A DNA stretch of 32,680 nt. Source: Nitriliruptoraceae bacterium (GTDB lineage Bacteria; Actinomycetota; Nitriliruptoria; Nitriliruptorales; Nitriliruptoraceae). Positions 1 through 7,231 of the stretch are shown here, in pieces. The stretch covers positions 1 to 32,680 of the forward strand of contig SKJX01000144.1 in assembly GCA_007121785.1 (NCBI GenBank), given 5' to 3'. The number at the start of each line of letters is the position of its first letter. Position 1 is the first letter of the stretch. Made by a program: the position numbers and the translations under genes. The notes below the pieces were generated by a model. It saw nothing but the letters and a program-made list of their open reading frames with translations. It was not told the DNA's origin and ran no database searches.

Positions 1-65
1 CCCTGGACGCGGCCTTCCGCGTTCCAGCGAGACTCGCCATGGCGCACCAGGACGAGGCGCTTCAC
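1..65 (-). CDS. Histidine phosphatase family protein (5' end only)
   Basis: Only the first 21 or so codons are inside the window; the gene runs off the left edge. From a GTG at 65 the reading begins VKRLVLVRHGESRWNAEG, which carries the RHGE phospho-histidine signature of the histidine phosphatase (phosphoglycerate mutase-like) superfamily, followed by the usual WN and G-R-x-Q-G pattern. The GTG overlaps the TGA of rsfS (GTGA), so translation is probably coupled. In Mycobacterium tuberculosis a histidine phosphatase (GpgP) likewise follows the rsfS homologue, so the placement is conserved in Actinobacteria. Family is nearly certain. The substrate cannot be told from so short a piece. Confidence 0.85.
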   Translation of the reverse strand, partial: MKRLVLVRHGESRWNAEGRVQ

Positions 66-493
66 GGGTCGAGGTCCTCCCGATCCTGTTCACGGGTGAG
101 CGCCCCCGCGGCCGGCATCGCGGGATCCAGGAGTTCCCCCGTGACACGGTCGCGTCGCGGCACGTCCGCCCAGAGACGGTCGAGTTCGTAGAAGTCGCGC
201 TGCTCGTCGGAGAACAGGTGGCAGACGAGGTCGCCGTAGTCGAGTAGGACCCAGCCAGACACCGGGGTGCCCTCGCGCCGCAACGGCTTGCGGTCATGGT
301 CGCGGAGGCGTTCCTCGATCCGCTCGGCCGCCGCCTTCAGCTGGCGATCGCTCGCGGTCGTACCGACCAGGAACAGGTCGACGACCGCGAGGAGATCCGC
401 CACATCGAGGATCTCCAGGTCGGTCGCACGCACGTCGTCGGCCGCGTCGGCGGCGGCGACCGCCAGCGTGACGGCATCATCGGTAGCGGGCAC
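62..493 (-). CDS. rsfS: Ribosomal silencing factor RsfS
   Basis: RsfS (Iojap/YbeB family) binds ribosomal protein uL14 and blocks joining of the 30S and 50S subunits when cells are starved. The 143-residue product has the family core: an alternating Ala-rich first helix (TLAVAAADAADD), the LEILDV strand, FLVGTTASDRQ and, near the end, WVLLDYGDLVCHLF followed by YELDRLW. I chose the GTG at 493 because the family starts right before this helix and AGGACGAGG lies just upstream. A longer form from GTG 568 would overlap the previous gene's stop (GTGA) but adds an unconserved Cys/Arg-rich leader. Last complete gene of the nadD, LytR-C, rsfS run. Confidence 0.93.
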   Translation of the reverse strand: MPATDDAVTLAVAAADAADDVRATDLEILDVADLLAVVDLFLVGTTASDRQLKAAAERIEERLRDHDRKPLRREGTPVSGWVLLDYGDLVCHLFSDEQRDFYELDRLWADVPRRDRVTGELLDPAMPAAGALTREQDREDLDP

Positions 494-564
494 AGCCTCG
501 TCCTGATCGGTGAGCGTCCCGTGCAGGGAACCACAGCGACACCTGGGGCGTGCACACCCTCCGC

Positions 565-1932
565 TCACGTGTGATCGTCGGCTTCCGGAGCGAGGTCCTC
601 GCCGACCACGATGGTCAGATCGATCGGGGCGTCCACCGCCCCGGAGCGCTCGATCGTCCCGGCCCCCAGCACCTCCTGGACCTCGCGTGCAGCATCGCGG
701 GCCTCGTCACCGTCCCCGTGGATCAGGATCCGCGTCTGCTCGTAGGTGAACCGGTCGGCGTTGCCCGTCAGCAGCGGCCGGAACCCGGCCGCTTCCAGCT
801 GTGCCCCGATGCGTGGCCCGATGCCAGGGACCCCGTTGCCGTTGAGGATCCGCAGGCGCCGACCGGACGCCTCGGTGGCGTCCTGCCATGCGGCCAGCCG
901 ATCGAGGAGGGGGGCGGCCCGGTCCTCGTCGAGCCGGTAGCGCTCGGGTTCGTCCTCGCCGCCGGTCGCCCGGACGGGCAGGGTGAGGGTCGTCGGCGGC
1001 TCGTCCCGGTCGGCTGCCAGACGGGTCAGGAGCGCATGCAACCGGTCGAGGTCCAGACCGTCGTCGAACCCCGCGACCGCGCCCTCCAGGGCCCGCTCGG
1101 ACGTCGCCGGATCCTCGTCGACCGACGCGATCACCCCGTCGAGCACCGCCTGGGTGCGAGGAAGGACGTCCAGCTGACTTGCCCCGGGGACGTCCAGGGT
1201 CAGGTACTGATGCACCTCGCGACCGTCGAGCCGCTGCTCACCCGAGTCGAAGCGGACCCTGCTGCCGGACGTCGTCGCTCCCTCGATGGGCCGACGTACG
1301 TCGACCTCGAAGCCCTCGAGCTCGGCACCGAGCGCCTCCCAGCCCGCGGGTGGGATCGTCGCACCGCCGTCCGGGTCGAGTCCGAGCACGGCCCTCACCG
1401 CACGGAGCACCATCGGGCTGCCCTCGCTGCGGTAGGCCTCGGCGAGCGTCGTCGATCCGCCGTCGTCGAGATCCACGGTGAGCGATGGCGGGAGCAGCAC
1501 GACCGTGCCCGTCGAGGTTCCAGCGGCGTCAGCGAGCACCACCACCGACTGCAGCCCGGCGCCGGGCTCGTCCCCGATGTCCGACCGGTCGTCCACCGAC
1601 GGGAGGACCAGCACCGCGGCCGTGAGCTCCACCTCGTCGTCGAGGTGGTCGATGGCCTCCCCGGCGTCGGAGCCGGCGGGTGGATCGTCGGTCGGTCGCT
1701 CGAGTACCGACCGCACGGACGCGACCAGGTCGTCGCCTCCACCCGCGACCGCGACCGCTACGCCGCCGGCGACCAACAGGACCACGGCGACCACCAGGGA
1801 CCGACGTCGTCGCTGCCGCCGGCGCTGCGCCAAGCGGGCCTGCTGGCGGCGACCCGATGATCCGCCGTCGGCCCGTCGGGCACGCGGCGCCGGACCGTCG
1901 GAGCTCGATGCCCTCGTGCGCCGCTCAGCCAT
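565..1932 (-). CDS. Membrane-anchored LCP-like / LytR C-terminal domain protein
   Basis: A 455-residue protein. It has a basic cytoplasmic start rich in Arg and Gln, one transmembrane helix (about residues 45-62, LVVAVVLLVAGGVAVAVAGG), and a large, very acidic extracytoplasmic part. The middle (VLVLPSVD, GTVVLLPPSL, TLAEAYRSEG) resembles the LytR-CpsA-Psr fold, but I cannot find the usual Arg and Asp phosphate-binding residues, so ligase activity for wall polymers is doubtful. The end (RLRILNGNGVPGIG, then AAGF) is a typical LytR_C domain. The ATG at 1932 overlaps the nadD stop by 8 bases. A LytR-type protein between nadD and rsfS is a common actinobacterial arrangement. Precise function unknown. 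Confidence 0.8.
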   Translation of the reverse strand: MAERRTRASSSDGPAPRARRADGGSSGRRQQARLAQRRRQRRRRSLVVAVVLLVAGGVAVAVAGGGDDLVASVRSVLERPTDDPPAGSDAGEAIDHLDDEVELTAAVLVLPSVDDRSDIGDEPGAGLQSVVVLADAAGTSTGTVVLLPPSLTVDLDDGGSTTLAEAYRSEGSPMVLRAVRAVLGLDPDGGATIPPAGWEALGAELEGFEVDVRRPIEGATTSGSRVRFDSGEQRLDGREVHQYLTLDVPGASQLDVLPRTQAVLDGVIASVDEDPATSERALEGAVAGFDDGLDLDRLHALLTRLAADRDEPPTTLTLPVRATGGEDEPERYRLDEDRAAPLLDRLAAWQDATEASGRRLRILNGNGVPGIGPRIGAQLEAAGFRPLLTGNADRFTYEQTRILIHGDGDEARDAAREVQEVLGAGTIERSGAVDAPIDLTIVVGEDLAPEADDHT

Positions 1933-2512
1933 CGCCGTTGCCGTAGAGCCCGTGAGCGCGGACGTAGTCATCCACGGCGACGGGGACCAGGTACCGGGTC
2001 GCGCGGCCGCTGGCGAACCGCTCCCGGAGCTGCGTCGACGACACCTCCAACTGCGGGATCTCGAGGTGCTCGATCGGGCCGGGCAGCGTGGCCGGATCCG
2101 GCGGACGGTGGCCGGGCCGCGTGACGACCACGAACGTGGCCAGCGCGAACGCCTCCTCCACACGCTCCCACGAAGGCAGGCCCTCCGCAGCGTCCTCGCC
2201 GAGCACGAAGTACCAACTCGTGTCCGGCGCGTCATGACGGAGCGCTGCGAGGGTGTCCGCGGTGTAGGTCGGCCCTTCCCGGCCAACCTCGCGGTCGTCG
2301 ACCCCGAGGTGCGGGTCGTCGGCCACCGCCGCCGTGGTCATCCCCACCCGATGCTCCGGCGGCGAGGTGGTGGACTTCATCCACGGATCGCCAGCGACCA
2401 GCAGCCGGACCTCGTCCAGGCCCAGCTCCACGCGAGCGCACTCGGCCACCACGAGGTGTCCGAGATGTGGAGGGTCGAAGGTGCCCCCGAGGAGGCCGAC
2501 GCGCGGTGCCAT
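1925..2512 (-). CDS. nadD: Nicotinate-nucleotide adenylyltransferase
   Basis: NadD joins nicotinate mononucleotide and ATP to give deamido-NAD, the penultimate step of NAD synthesis. The 195-residue product opens with the nucleotidyltransferase signature [11 protein letters not shown] (about residues 8-18). It also has the WxxG-like [11 protein letters not shown] substrate loop, the YTADTL motif, a [14 protein letters not shown] segment and the closing SSTQLRER motif (family ISSTxIR). Size fits the family. The ATG at 2512 is the only start just before the first strand. It has no clear ribosome-binding site, but a -10-like TAGCCT ends 8 bases upstream, suggesting a leaderless or near-leaderless message. 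Confidence 0.96.
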   Translation of the reverse strand: MAPRVGLLGGTFDPPHLGHLVVAECARVELGLDEVRLLVAGDPWMKSTTSPPEHRVGMTTAAVADDPHLGVDDREVGREGPTYTADTLAALRHDAPDTSWYFVLGEDAAEGLPSWERVEEAFALATFVVVTRPGHRPPDPATLPGPIEHLEIPQLEVSSTQLRERFASGRATRYLVPVAVDDYVRAHGLYGNGDG

Positions 2513-2520
2513 CGTCGGAC

Positions 2521-2526
2521 AGGCTA
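2521..2526 (-). promoter_or_regulatory. Putative -10 element for nadD
   Basis: TAGCCT on the minus strand fits TAnnnT and ends 8 bases before the nadD ATG, which has no Shine-Dalgarno sequence. This suggests transcription starts at or next to the start codon. No clear -35 is visible. Confidence 0.4.
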
Positions 2527-2628
2527 CCTGGGGGCGGTCCGCGCGCCGCTCGCCACGCCTTCCGCGCAGGCGAGCCGACGAACCCGGCCGTACCGACCGC
2601 TGCCTTCGGTCTGCTGACCAGCCCTGGC

Positions 2629-2634
2629 TACCGT
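2629..2634 (+). promoter_or_regulatory. Putative -10 element for the TrpB-like gene
   Basis: TACCGT fits TAnnnT and would give a leader of about 50 bases that includes the AGGAA ribosome-binding site before the GTG at 2692. It lies in the gap shared with the divergent nadD. The -35 is not convincing. Confidence 0.35.
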
Positions 2635-2691
2635 CAGCGCGCTCCCGCAGCTGGCGGGCCAACGGTGCCGATCGACAGCGAGGAAACTGAC

Positions 2692-4056
2692 GTGGCTGAT
2701 CCGACCAAGATCCTGCTCGACGAGTCCGAGCTACCGACCCACTGGTACAACGTCGTCGCCGACCTGCCGACGCCGCCACCGCCGCCGTTGCACCCGGGGA
2801 CCCACGAGCCGATCGGCCCCGAGGCGCTCGCGCCGCTGTTCCCGATGGCCCTGATCGAGCAGGAGGTCTCCGGTGAGCGCTACCTGCCGATCCCGGAGGA
2901 GGTGCGCGAGGTCTACCGGCTGTGGCGCCCGTCCCCGCTCTACCGGGCCTCGCGCTTGGAGAAGGCGTTGGACACCCCGGCGCGCATCTACTTCAAGTAC
3001 GAGGGGGTGTCGCCGGCCGGTTCCCACAAGCCGAACACGGCCGTCCCCCAGGCGTACTACAACGCGGCTGAAGGGGTCCGGCGACTGACGACCGAGACCG
3101 GCGCGGGGCAGTGGGGTTCAGCGCTCGCCTTCGCGGCTGCTCAGTTCGGACTGGACTGCGAGGTCTGGCAGGTCGCCGCCTCGTTCGTCCAGAAGCCCTA
3201 CCGCGCGTCGATGATGCGGACCTGGGGCGCCATCGTGCACTCCTCACCGTCGGAGCTGACCGAGGCCGGCCGCGCGGTCCTGGCCGAGGACCCGGATTCG
3301 CCCGGGTCGCTGGGGATCGCGATCTCCGAAGCGGTCGAGGCAGCGATGGCCGACGAGGAGACCAAGTACGCCCTCGGCAGCGTCCTCAACCACGTCCTGC
3401 TCCACCAGACCGTGATCGGCGAGGAAGCCCTCGCACAGCTCGCGAAGGTCGGCGACACCCCCGACCTGATCGTCGGCTGCACGGGTGGTGGTTCGAACTT
3501 CGCCGGGCTGTTCTTCCCGTTCCTTCGCGAGAAGCTGGCGGGCCGGATCGACCCCCACATCCTGGCGGTGGAGCCGGCGGCGTGCCCGTCGTTGACCAAG
3601 GGCGAGTACCGATACGACTTCGGGGACGTCGCCGGCATGACCCCGCTGATGAAGATGCACACGCTCGGCCACGACTTCATCCCGGATCCGATCCACGCCG
3701 GCGGCCTGCGCTACCACGGCATGTCACCGCTGATCAGCCACCTCTACCAGCTCGGGATGTTCGAGGCGGAGGCGATCGATCAGACCGCGTGCTTCGAGGC
3801 AGCGCTGACCTTCGCCAGGACCCAGGGCATCGTCCCGGCGCCGGAACCGACCCATGCGCTGGCTGCGGCGGTCCGCGAGGCGGAGGCCTGCAAGGAGACC
3901 GGCGAGGAGAAGGTGATCCTCACGGCGTTGTGCGGCCACGGCCACTTCGACATGGCGGCCTACGACGCGTACCTGGCGGGTGAGCTCAGCGACCTGGACT
4001 ACTCGCAGGAGCGTGTCGCCGACGCCATGAGCCGGGTCCCGGTCGTCGAAGACTGA
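2692..4056 (+). CDS. TrpB2-type tryptophan synthase beta-like PLP enzyme
   Basis: A 454-residue fold-type II PLP enzyme of the TrpB2 group, longer than ordinary TrpB (about 400) because of an N-terminal extension. The PLP lysine is in [13 protein letters not shown] (about residue 113). The phosphate cradle is [11 protein letters not shown], and the GRLEK-like entry helix is [21 protein letters not shown]. TrpB2 enzymes condense indole with serine, and some act on O-phosphoserine. Here there is no trpA next door, so the enzyme stands alone and may salvage indole or do another beta-replacement. GTG 2692 has AGGAA seven bases upstream. A GTG at 2665 is an alternative. Divergent from nadD. Confidence 0.92.
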   Translation: MADPTKILLDESELPTHWYNVVADLPTPPPPPLHPGTHEPIGPEALAPLFPMALIEQEVSGERYLPIPEEVREVYRLWRPSPLYRASRLEKALDTPARIYFKYEGVSPAGSHKPNTAVPQAYYNAAEGVRRLTTETGAGQWGSALAFAAAQFGLDCEVWQVAASFVQKPYRASMMRTWGAIVHSSPSELTEAGRAVLAEDPDSPGSLGIAISEAVEAAMADEETKYALGSVLNHVLLHQTVIGEEALAQLAKVGDTPDLIVGCTGGGSNFAGLFFPFLREKLAGRIDPHILAVEPAACPSLTKGEYRYDFGDVAGMTPLMKMHTLGHDFIPDPIHAGGLRYHGMSPLISHLYQLGMFEAEAIDQTACFEAALTFARTQGIVPAPEPTHALAAAVREAEACKETGEEKVILTALCGHGHFDMAAYDAYLAGELSDLDYSQERVADAMSRVPVVED

Positions 4057-4110
4057 CGCACGGGCCAAGCGACCGACCGAAGCACGCAGGTCCAACGGCC
4101 GACCACCGGA

Positions 4111-4184
4111 GCCCTACGCGATGCGCTCGACGACCTGCGTGCTCTCGCTCCGGGCCTACCGGCCCTACGCGATGCGCTCGACGA
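4111..4184. repeat. Direct repeat from duplicated 3' end of the VWA gene
   Basis: A 23-base sequence at 4111-4133 recurs exactly at 4162-4184. The second copy covers the last codons (VERIA) and the TAG of the VWA gene on the minus strand. The first lies 51 bases downstream of it. This looks like a short duplication of the gene's tail, now noncoding. Seen directly in the sequence. Confidence 0.85.
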
Positions 4185-5583
4185 ACCTGGCGAGCTGCTT
4201 GAGGTTGCGCACCTCCACCATCTGGGCGGTGTAGCGCGCGTAGCTCGACGCGATCGAGTCGCCGGTGTCCCAGAACTGGATCGGTTCGGGGTTGAGCCAG
4301 TAGACGCTGCGGGCTCGCCGCTGGAGGTCGTCGAGCACCCAGGCATTGGCCTGCCGGTAGTTGTTCCGAGCGTCGCCGAGGATCAGCACGGTGGTGCGCG
4401 GGGTGATGTCGGTGGCGTGCTCGGCGTGGAAACGTTCGAACGAGTGCCCGTAGTCGGAGTGCCCGTCGAGCCACACCAGCTCGGCTTCCGACATCATCCG
4501 TCGGATCGCATCGCTGGTGTCGGAGGCTTCGAACAGCGAGGTGACCTCGTCCAGGGTGTCGATGAAGGCGAACGAGCGGACCTTGGAGAACTGTTCCTGC
4601 AGGGCGTGCACGAACATCAGCGTGAAGCGGGCGAACGAGGCGACCGACCCGGACACGTCGCAGACGACGAACACCTCCGGCTTGTGGGGTCGGCGCGGCC
4701 GGAACGACGGTTCGAACGGGACGCCGCCGGTGGACAGCGACCGACGGACCGTGCGGCGGACGTCCAGGCGGCCGTCCTTGCCGTGCTTGCGCTTCACGGC
4801 GACCCGGGTGGCGAGCTTGCGGGCGAGCGGACGGACCTGTGCGCGTAGCTGCGCCTGATCCTCGGCGGTGAGCCGGAAGAGATCCAGCTCCTCGACCGGC
4901 GGGCGGGCCATCCGGTCGGCGACCTGGTCCACGCCTCGCTGCGCGGCGGAACGCCGCCGGATCTCGGCTTCGACCTCCTGCTGGAAGGTCCGCAGCCGGG
5001 CCTCGAACTCGTCGCGGTAGAGGCGCTCCTGCAGCGGGGTGAGGTCGTTGTCGCCCTCATCCTGGGTGCGTTGCAGCAGGTCCTTGAGCAGCTGTTGGAT
5101 GTCGACGGCGCGGAACACCCGGTACTGGAAGTAGGAGGTGCCGCCGTCGCGACCCTCGACGCGTCCGAACTCCTCCACCGCCAACCGGGCCATCTGCCGG
5201 ATGGTGTCGTCACCGCCCTGCATGAGGGTGTCGAGGAGGTCGGCGAGGTAGTCGTCCTGGTCGAGCTCCTCGGCCGGCTCGTCGGTCACATCGGGCGTGT
5301 CGTCCTCCGCAGCCGGACGCGCGGGGAAGTACAGCTCGAACAGGTCGTCGAACACCCGTCGGTGGCTCTGCGAGGTGACGATGACGGCCGCCAACGCTTC
5401 CCGCAGTTGCTCGCGTTCGAGCAGGTGGAGGTGGGGCAGGGCCCGGAAAGCATCGATCGCTTCGGACTGGGTGGCGCCGACCCCGGCTCGACGCAACGCC
5501 GCGATGAAGTCCAGCACGCGCTGCAGGACCCCCGCCAGCGGCGGTGGGTCCTCCTTGAGCACCCGTGTGACCTGCTCGGACAT
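4165..5583 (-). CDS. VWA domain protein, CoxE family
   Basis: A 472-residue protein of the CoxE/VWA group that normally works with a MoxR-type AAA ATPase in assembling or activating other proteins. An N-terminal helical domain (about 1-90: QRVLDFIAALRRAGVGATQSEAIDAFRAL) is followed by an acidic linker (about 90-112), a charged coiled region (about 165-260), and a C-terminal von Willebrand A domain whose MIDAS begins DVSGS at 309-313. ATG 5583 has AGGAG upstream and a possible -10 (TACGGT) about 25 bases before it. No MoxR gene adjoins it; the nearest is at 15056-15985 on the same strand. Cytoplasmic. The client protein is unknown. Confidence 0.9.
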   Translation of the reverse strand: MSEQVTRVLKEDPPPLAGVLQRVLDFIAALRRAGVGATQSEAIDAFRALPHLHLLEREQLREALAAVIVTSQSHRRVFDDLFELYFPARPAAEDDTPDVTDEPAEELDQDDYLADLLDTLMQGGDDTIRQMARLAVEEFGRVEGRDGGTSYFQYRVFRAVDIQQLLKDLLQRTQDEGDNDLTPLQERLYRDEFEARLRTFQQEVEAEIRRRSAAQRGVDQVADRMARPPVEELDLFRLTAEDQAQLRAQVRPLARKLATRVAVKRKHGKDGRLDVRRTVRRSLSTGGVPFEPSFRPRRPHKPEVFVVCDVSGSVASFARFTLMFVHALQEQFSKVRSFAFIDTLDEVTSLFEASDTSDAIRRMMSEAELVWLDGHSDYGHSFERFHAEHATDITPRTTVLILGDARNNYRQANAWVLDDLQRRARSVYWLNPEPIQFWDTGDSIASSYARYTAQMVEVRNLKQLARFVERIA

Positions 5584-5607
5584 CGCACGCTCCTGCCTCG
5601 ACCTGGC

Positions 5608-5613
5608 ACCGTA
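5608..5613 (-). promoter_or_regulatory. Putative -10 element for the VWA gene
   Basis: TACGGT on the minus strand gives a predicted start about 17 bases before the ATG, leaving room for the AGGAG ribosome-binding site. No strong -35. Confidence 0.35.
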
Positions 5614-5920
5614 CCCCCGTCGGCGATCCCCCATCGATCAGCGCCTCAGCACCGCGTTCCGACCCCTCGGATCTCCAGCGTCCGAGGCGTCAGGGGTCAA
5701 CGGCTCTCCCACCCACGGCGACCTCCCCCCTCCGGCTGCGCCGTCGCTGCCTGGGCGGCTGCACCGCATCACCGTCTACCCACCGTCAGATCGCTGCGAT
5801 CCACGAGCACGTTCCTCACACACCTCTGCTCGAAGCCGCTGTGCGCACCGACAGCCGTGACGCCGGCACCGTGCGCGGCAAGGTCGCGCTGGCCTCGCGC
5901 AGCCACCACAACGATCGTGG
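5614..5920. other. Gene-free stretch between VWA gene and metal regulator
   Basis: About 300 bases between two divergent genes. Open frames crossing it are Pro/Ser/Arg-rich shadows with no family resemblance. I see no tRNA, riboswitch or repeat. Only its edges carry recognisable control signals. Confidence 0.6.
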
Positions 5921-5957
5921 GTACATGGCGTGCTGTATCCGACAGCTACACATGTAC
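5921..5957. promoter_or_regulatory. Concentric dyad, probable ArsR-family operator
   Basis: Two inverted repeats share one centre at 5939. The outer arms are GTACATG (5921-5927) and CATGTAC (5951-5957). The inner arms are GCTGT (5932-5936) and ACAGC (5942-5946). The right outer arm overlaps the putative -10 box of the downstream regulator gene, so a bound dimer pair would block RNA polymerase. The symmetry is seen directly. The operator role is inferred from position. Confidence 0.7.
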
Positions 5958-5960
5958 AGT
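5955..5960 (+). promoter_or_regulatory. Putative -10 element of the metal-resistance operon
   Basis: TACAGT fits TAnnnT and ends 6 bases before the ATG at 5967. There is no Shine-Dalgarno sequence, so the mRNA is probably leaderless. It overlaps the right arm of the dyad. Confidence 0.5.
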
Positions 5961-5966
5961 TGACCC

Positions 5967-6302
5967 ATGACGACCAACGCCTGCGAGATCGATCTTGACG
6001 GGCTCAGCCGGTTGGGTAGCGCGCTGGCCGATGGCACCCGACGACGGTTGCTGGTCGCGTTGGCGCGAGGACCGGGTTACCCAGCCGAGTTGGCCGTGGA
6101 GCTCGGCGAGACCAGACAGAACATCTCCAACCACCTCGCCTGCCTGCGTGGATGCGGGCTGGTCCTCGGCGCACCGGAGGGCCGACGGATGCGCTACGAG
6201 CTCGTGGATCGACGCCTGGGCGACGCGCTGCGCGACCTGGTCGAGCTCACCCTGGCCATCGACCCCGACCACCCGCACCGACCCGAGCTCGGCGAGGCGT
6301 GA
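5967..6302 (+). CDS. ArsR/SmtB-family metal sensor, CmtR-like
   Basis: A 111-residue winged-helix repressor closely resembling mycobacterial CmtR, the Cd(II)/Pb(II) sensor that leaves DNA when metal binds. Visible landmarks are LGSALADGTRRRLLVALARG (dimer and helix 1-2), the recognition helix ETRQNISNHLACLRGCGLV, and the beta wing EGRRMRYEL. Two CmtR metal ligands (Cys57 and Cys61) are present as Cys59 and Cys63. The third (Cys102) aligns with His104, and His102 lies beside it, so metal preference may differ. Cys6 matches CmtR Cys4. It is probably autoregulated through the concentric dyad upstream, and it overlaps the efflux gene by GTGA. Confidence 0.92.
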   Translation: MTTNACEIDLDGLSRLGSALADGTRRRLLVALARGPGYPAELAVELGETRQNISNHLACLRGCGLVLGAPEGRRMRYELVDRRLGDALRDLVELTLAIDPDHPHRPELGEA

Positions 6303-6937
6303 GCGTCGGATCGCCGCGGCTGAGCCGCCCCGAAGCGGTACGTCGGGTGGGGCTGTACAACAACCTGACCATCGGCTGGAACGTCGTCGAGGGCGTGGTC
6401 GCCATCGGAGCGGGGATCGTCGCCGGCTCGATCAGCTTGATCGCCTTCGGGCTCGACTCCGGGGTGGAGGTCTCGACCTCGCTGGTGCTGGCCTGGCGGC
6501 TCGCCCAGGAACGACGCGACGGGTGCATGGCGGGCGCTGACCGGCGAGCGGTCCGTTGGATCGCGGTGTGCTTCGCGGTCCTCGCGCTGTACGTCGGCTA
6601 CGAGGCCGTCGACCAACTCGCCGACCAGCGCGCCCCGGATGTCAGCCTCGTGGGCATCGTGCTCGCCGCCGTCTCGGTGGTGGTCATGCCGCTGCTCGCC
6701 CACGCGAAGAAGCGGCTCGCTCCGACGCTCGGATCACAGGCGGTGGTCTCCGAGTCCCGCCAGACCGAGTTGTGCGCCTGGCTCTCCGCCGTGGTCCTCA
6801 TCGGGCTCGGCCTCAACGCCACGCTCGGGTGGTGGTGGGCCGACCCCGTCGCCGCACTGGTCCTGGCCGGCTTCGCCGGCTACGAGGCGATCCGGACGTG
6901 GCGAGCCGACAGCCTCGCCGACACCTGCTGCACCTGA
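6299..6937 (+). CDS. Cation efflux protein (CDF-like, short form)
   Basis: A 212-residue integral membrane protein of the cation diffusion facilitator type. It has about five to six hydrophobic helices, beginning NLTIGWNVVEGVVAIGAGIVAGSISL. Asp residues sit in the expected helices: GLDSGVEVSTS in the second, WWWADPVAALVLAGF in the last. It lacks the cytoplasmic C-terminal domain of full-length CDF proteins and ends with Cys-Cys. The GTG at 6299 overlaps the regulator's TGA, so the two genes are co-translated. It most likely exports the divalent metal sensed by that regulator. Cadmium, lead or zinc is plausible but not shown. Confidence 0.88.
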   Translation: MSVGSPRLSRPEAVRRVGLYNNLTIGWNVVEGVVAIGAGIVAGSISLIAFGLDSGVEVSTSLVLAWRLAQERRDGCMAGADRRAVRWIAVCFAVLALYVGYEAVDQLADQRAPDVSLVGIVLAAVSVVVMPLLAHAKKRLAPTLGSQAVVSESRQTELCAWLSAVVLIGLGLNATLGWWWADPVAALVLAGFAGYEAIRTWRADSLADTCCT

Positions 6938-7179
6938 ACGCCCGCATCCCAACGATGCACGACCGCTGCACCGCAGGGCCCTGGTGCGCGGCGGCCCGCG
7001 CGACCGTGGACGGGCCGGTCGAGCGGGTAGGGCCGGGTGCGTCGGCGTCGGATCCACCGCGACCGCAGCCGCATGGACCCCATGCTTGCCAGGCTGGACG
7101 AAGTCGTGGGCCACCGCAAGGTCCGGTGTCGACCCGCGAAGCAGACCGAAGCGGGAGGGTTCCCACGCGGTGGGGCCAT

Positions 7180-7185
7180 TACGCT
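7180..7185 (+). promoter_or_regulatory. Putative -10 element for the ferric-reductase-like gene
   Basis: TACGCT fits TAnnnT and would start a message about 40 bases ahead of the ATG at 7232. That leaves GAGGAG as the ribosome-binding site and supports this start over an ATG at 7187. Confidence 0.4.
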
Positions 7186-7231
7186 GATGGACCCCGTGGA
7201 GCAGGCCGTGAGGGGCAACGAGGAGATCGTG

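Noticed and set aside
550-1860. A 436-codon plus-strand frame opposite the LytR-C-domain gene
   Set aside because: No family resemblance, while the opposite strand carries a clear LytR_C domain.
7037-7231. Upstream extension of the ferric-reductase-like protein to ATG 7037 or 7187
   Set aside because: The added residues are Arg-rich and unconserved in character, and the ribosome-binding site and -10 spacing fit ATG 7232.
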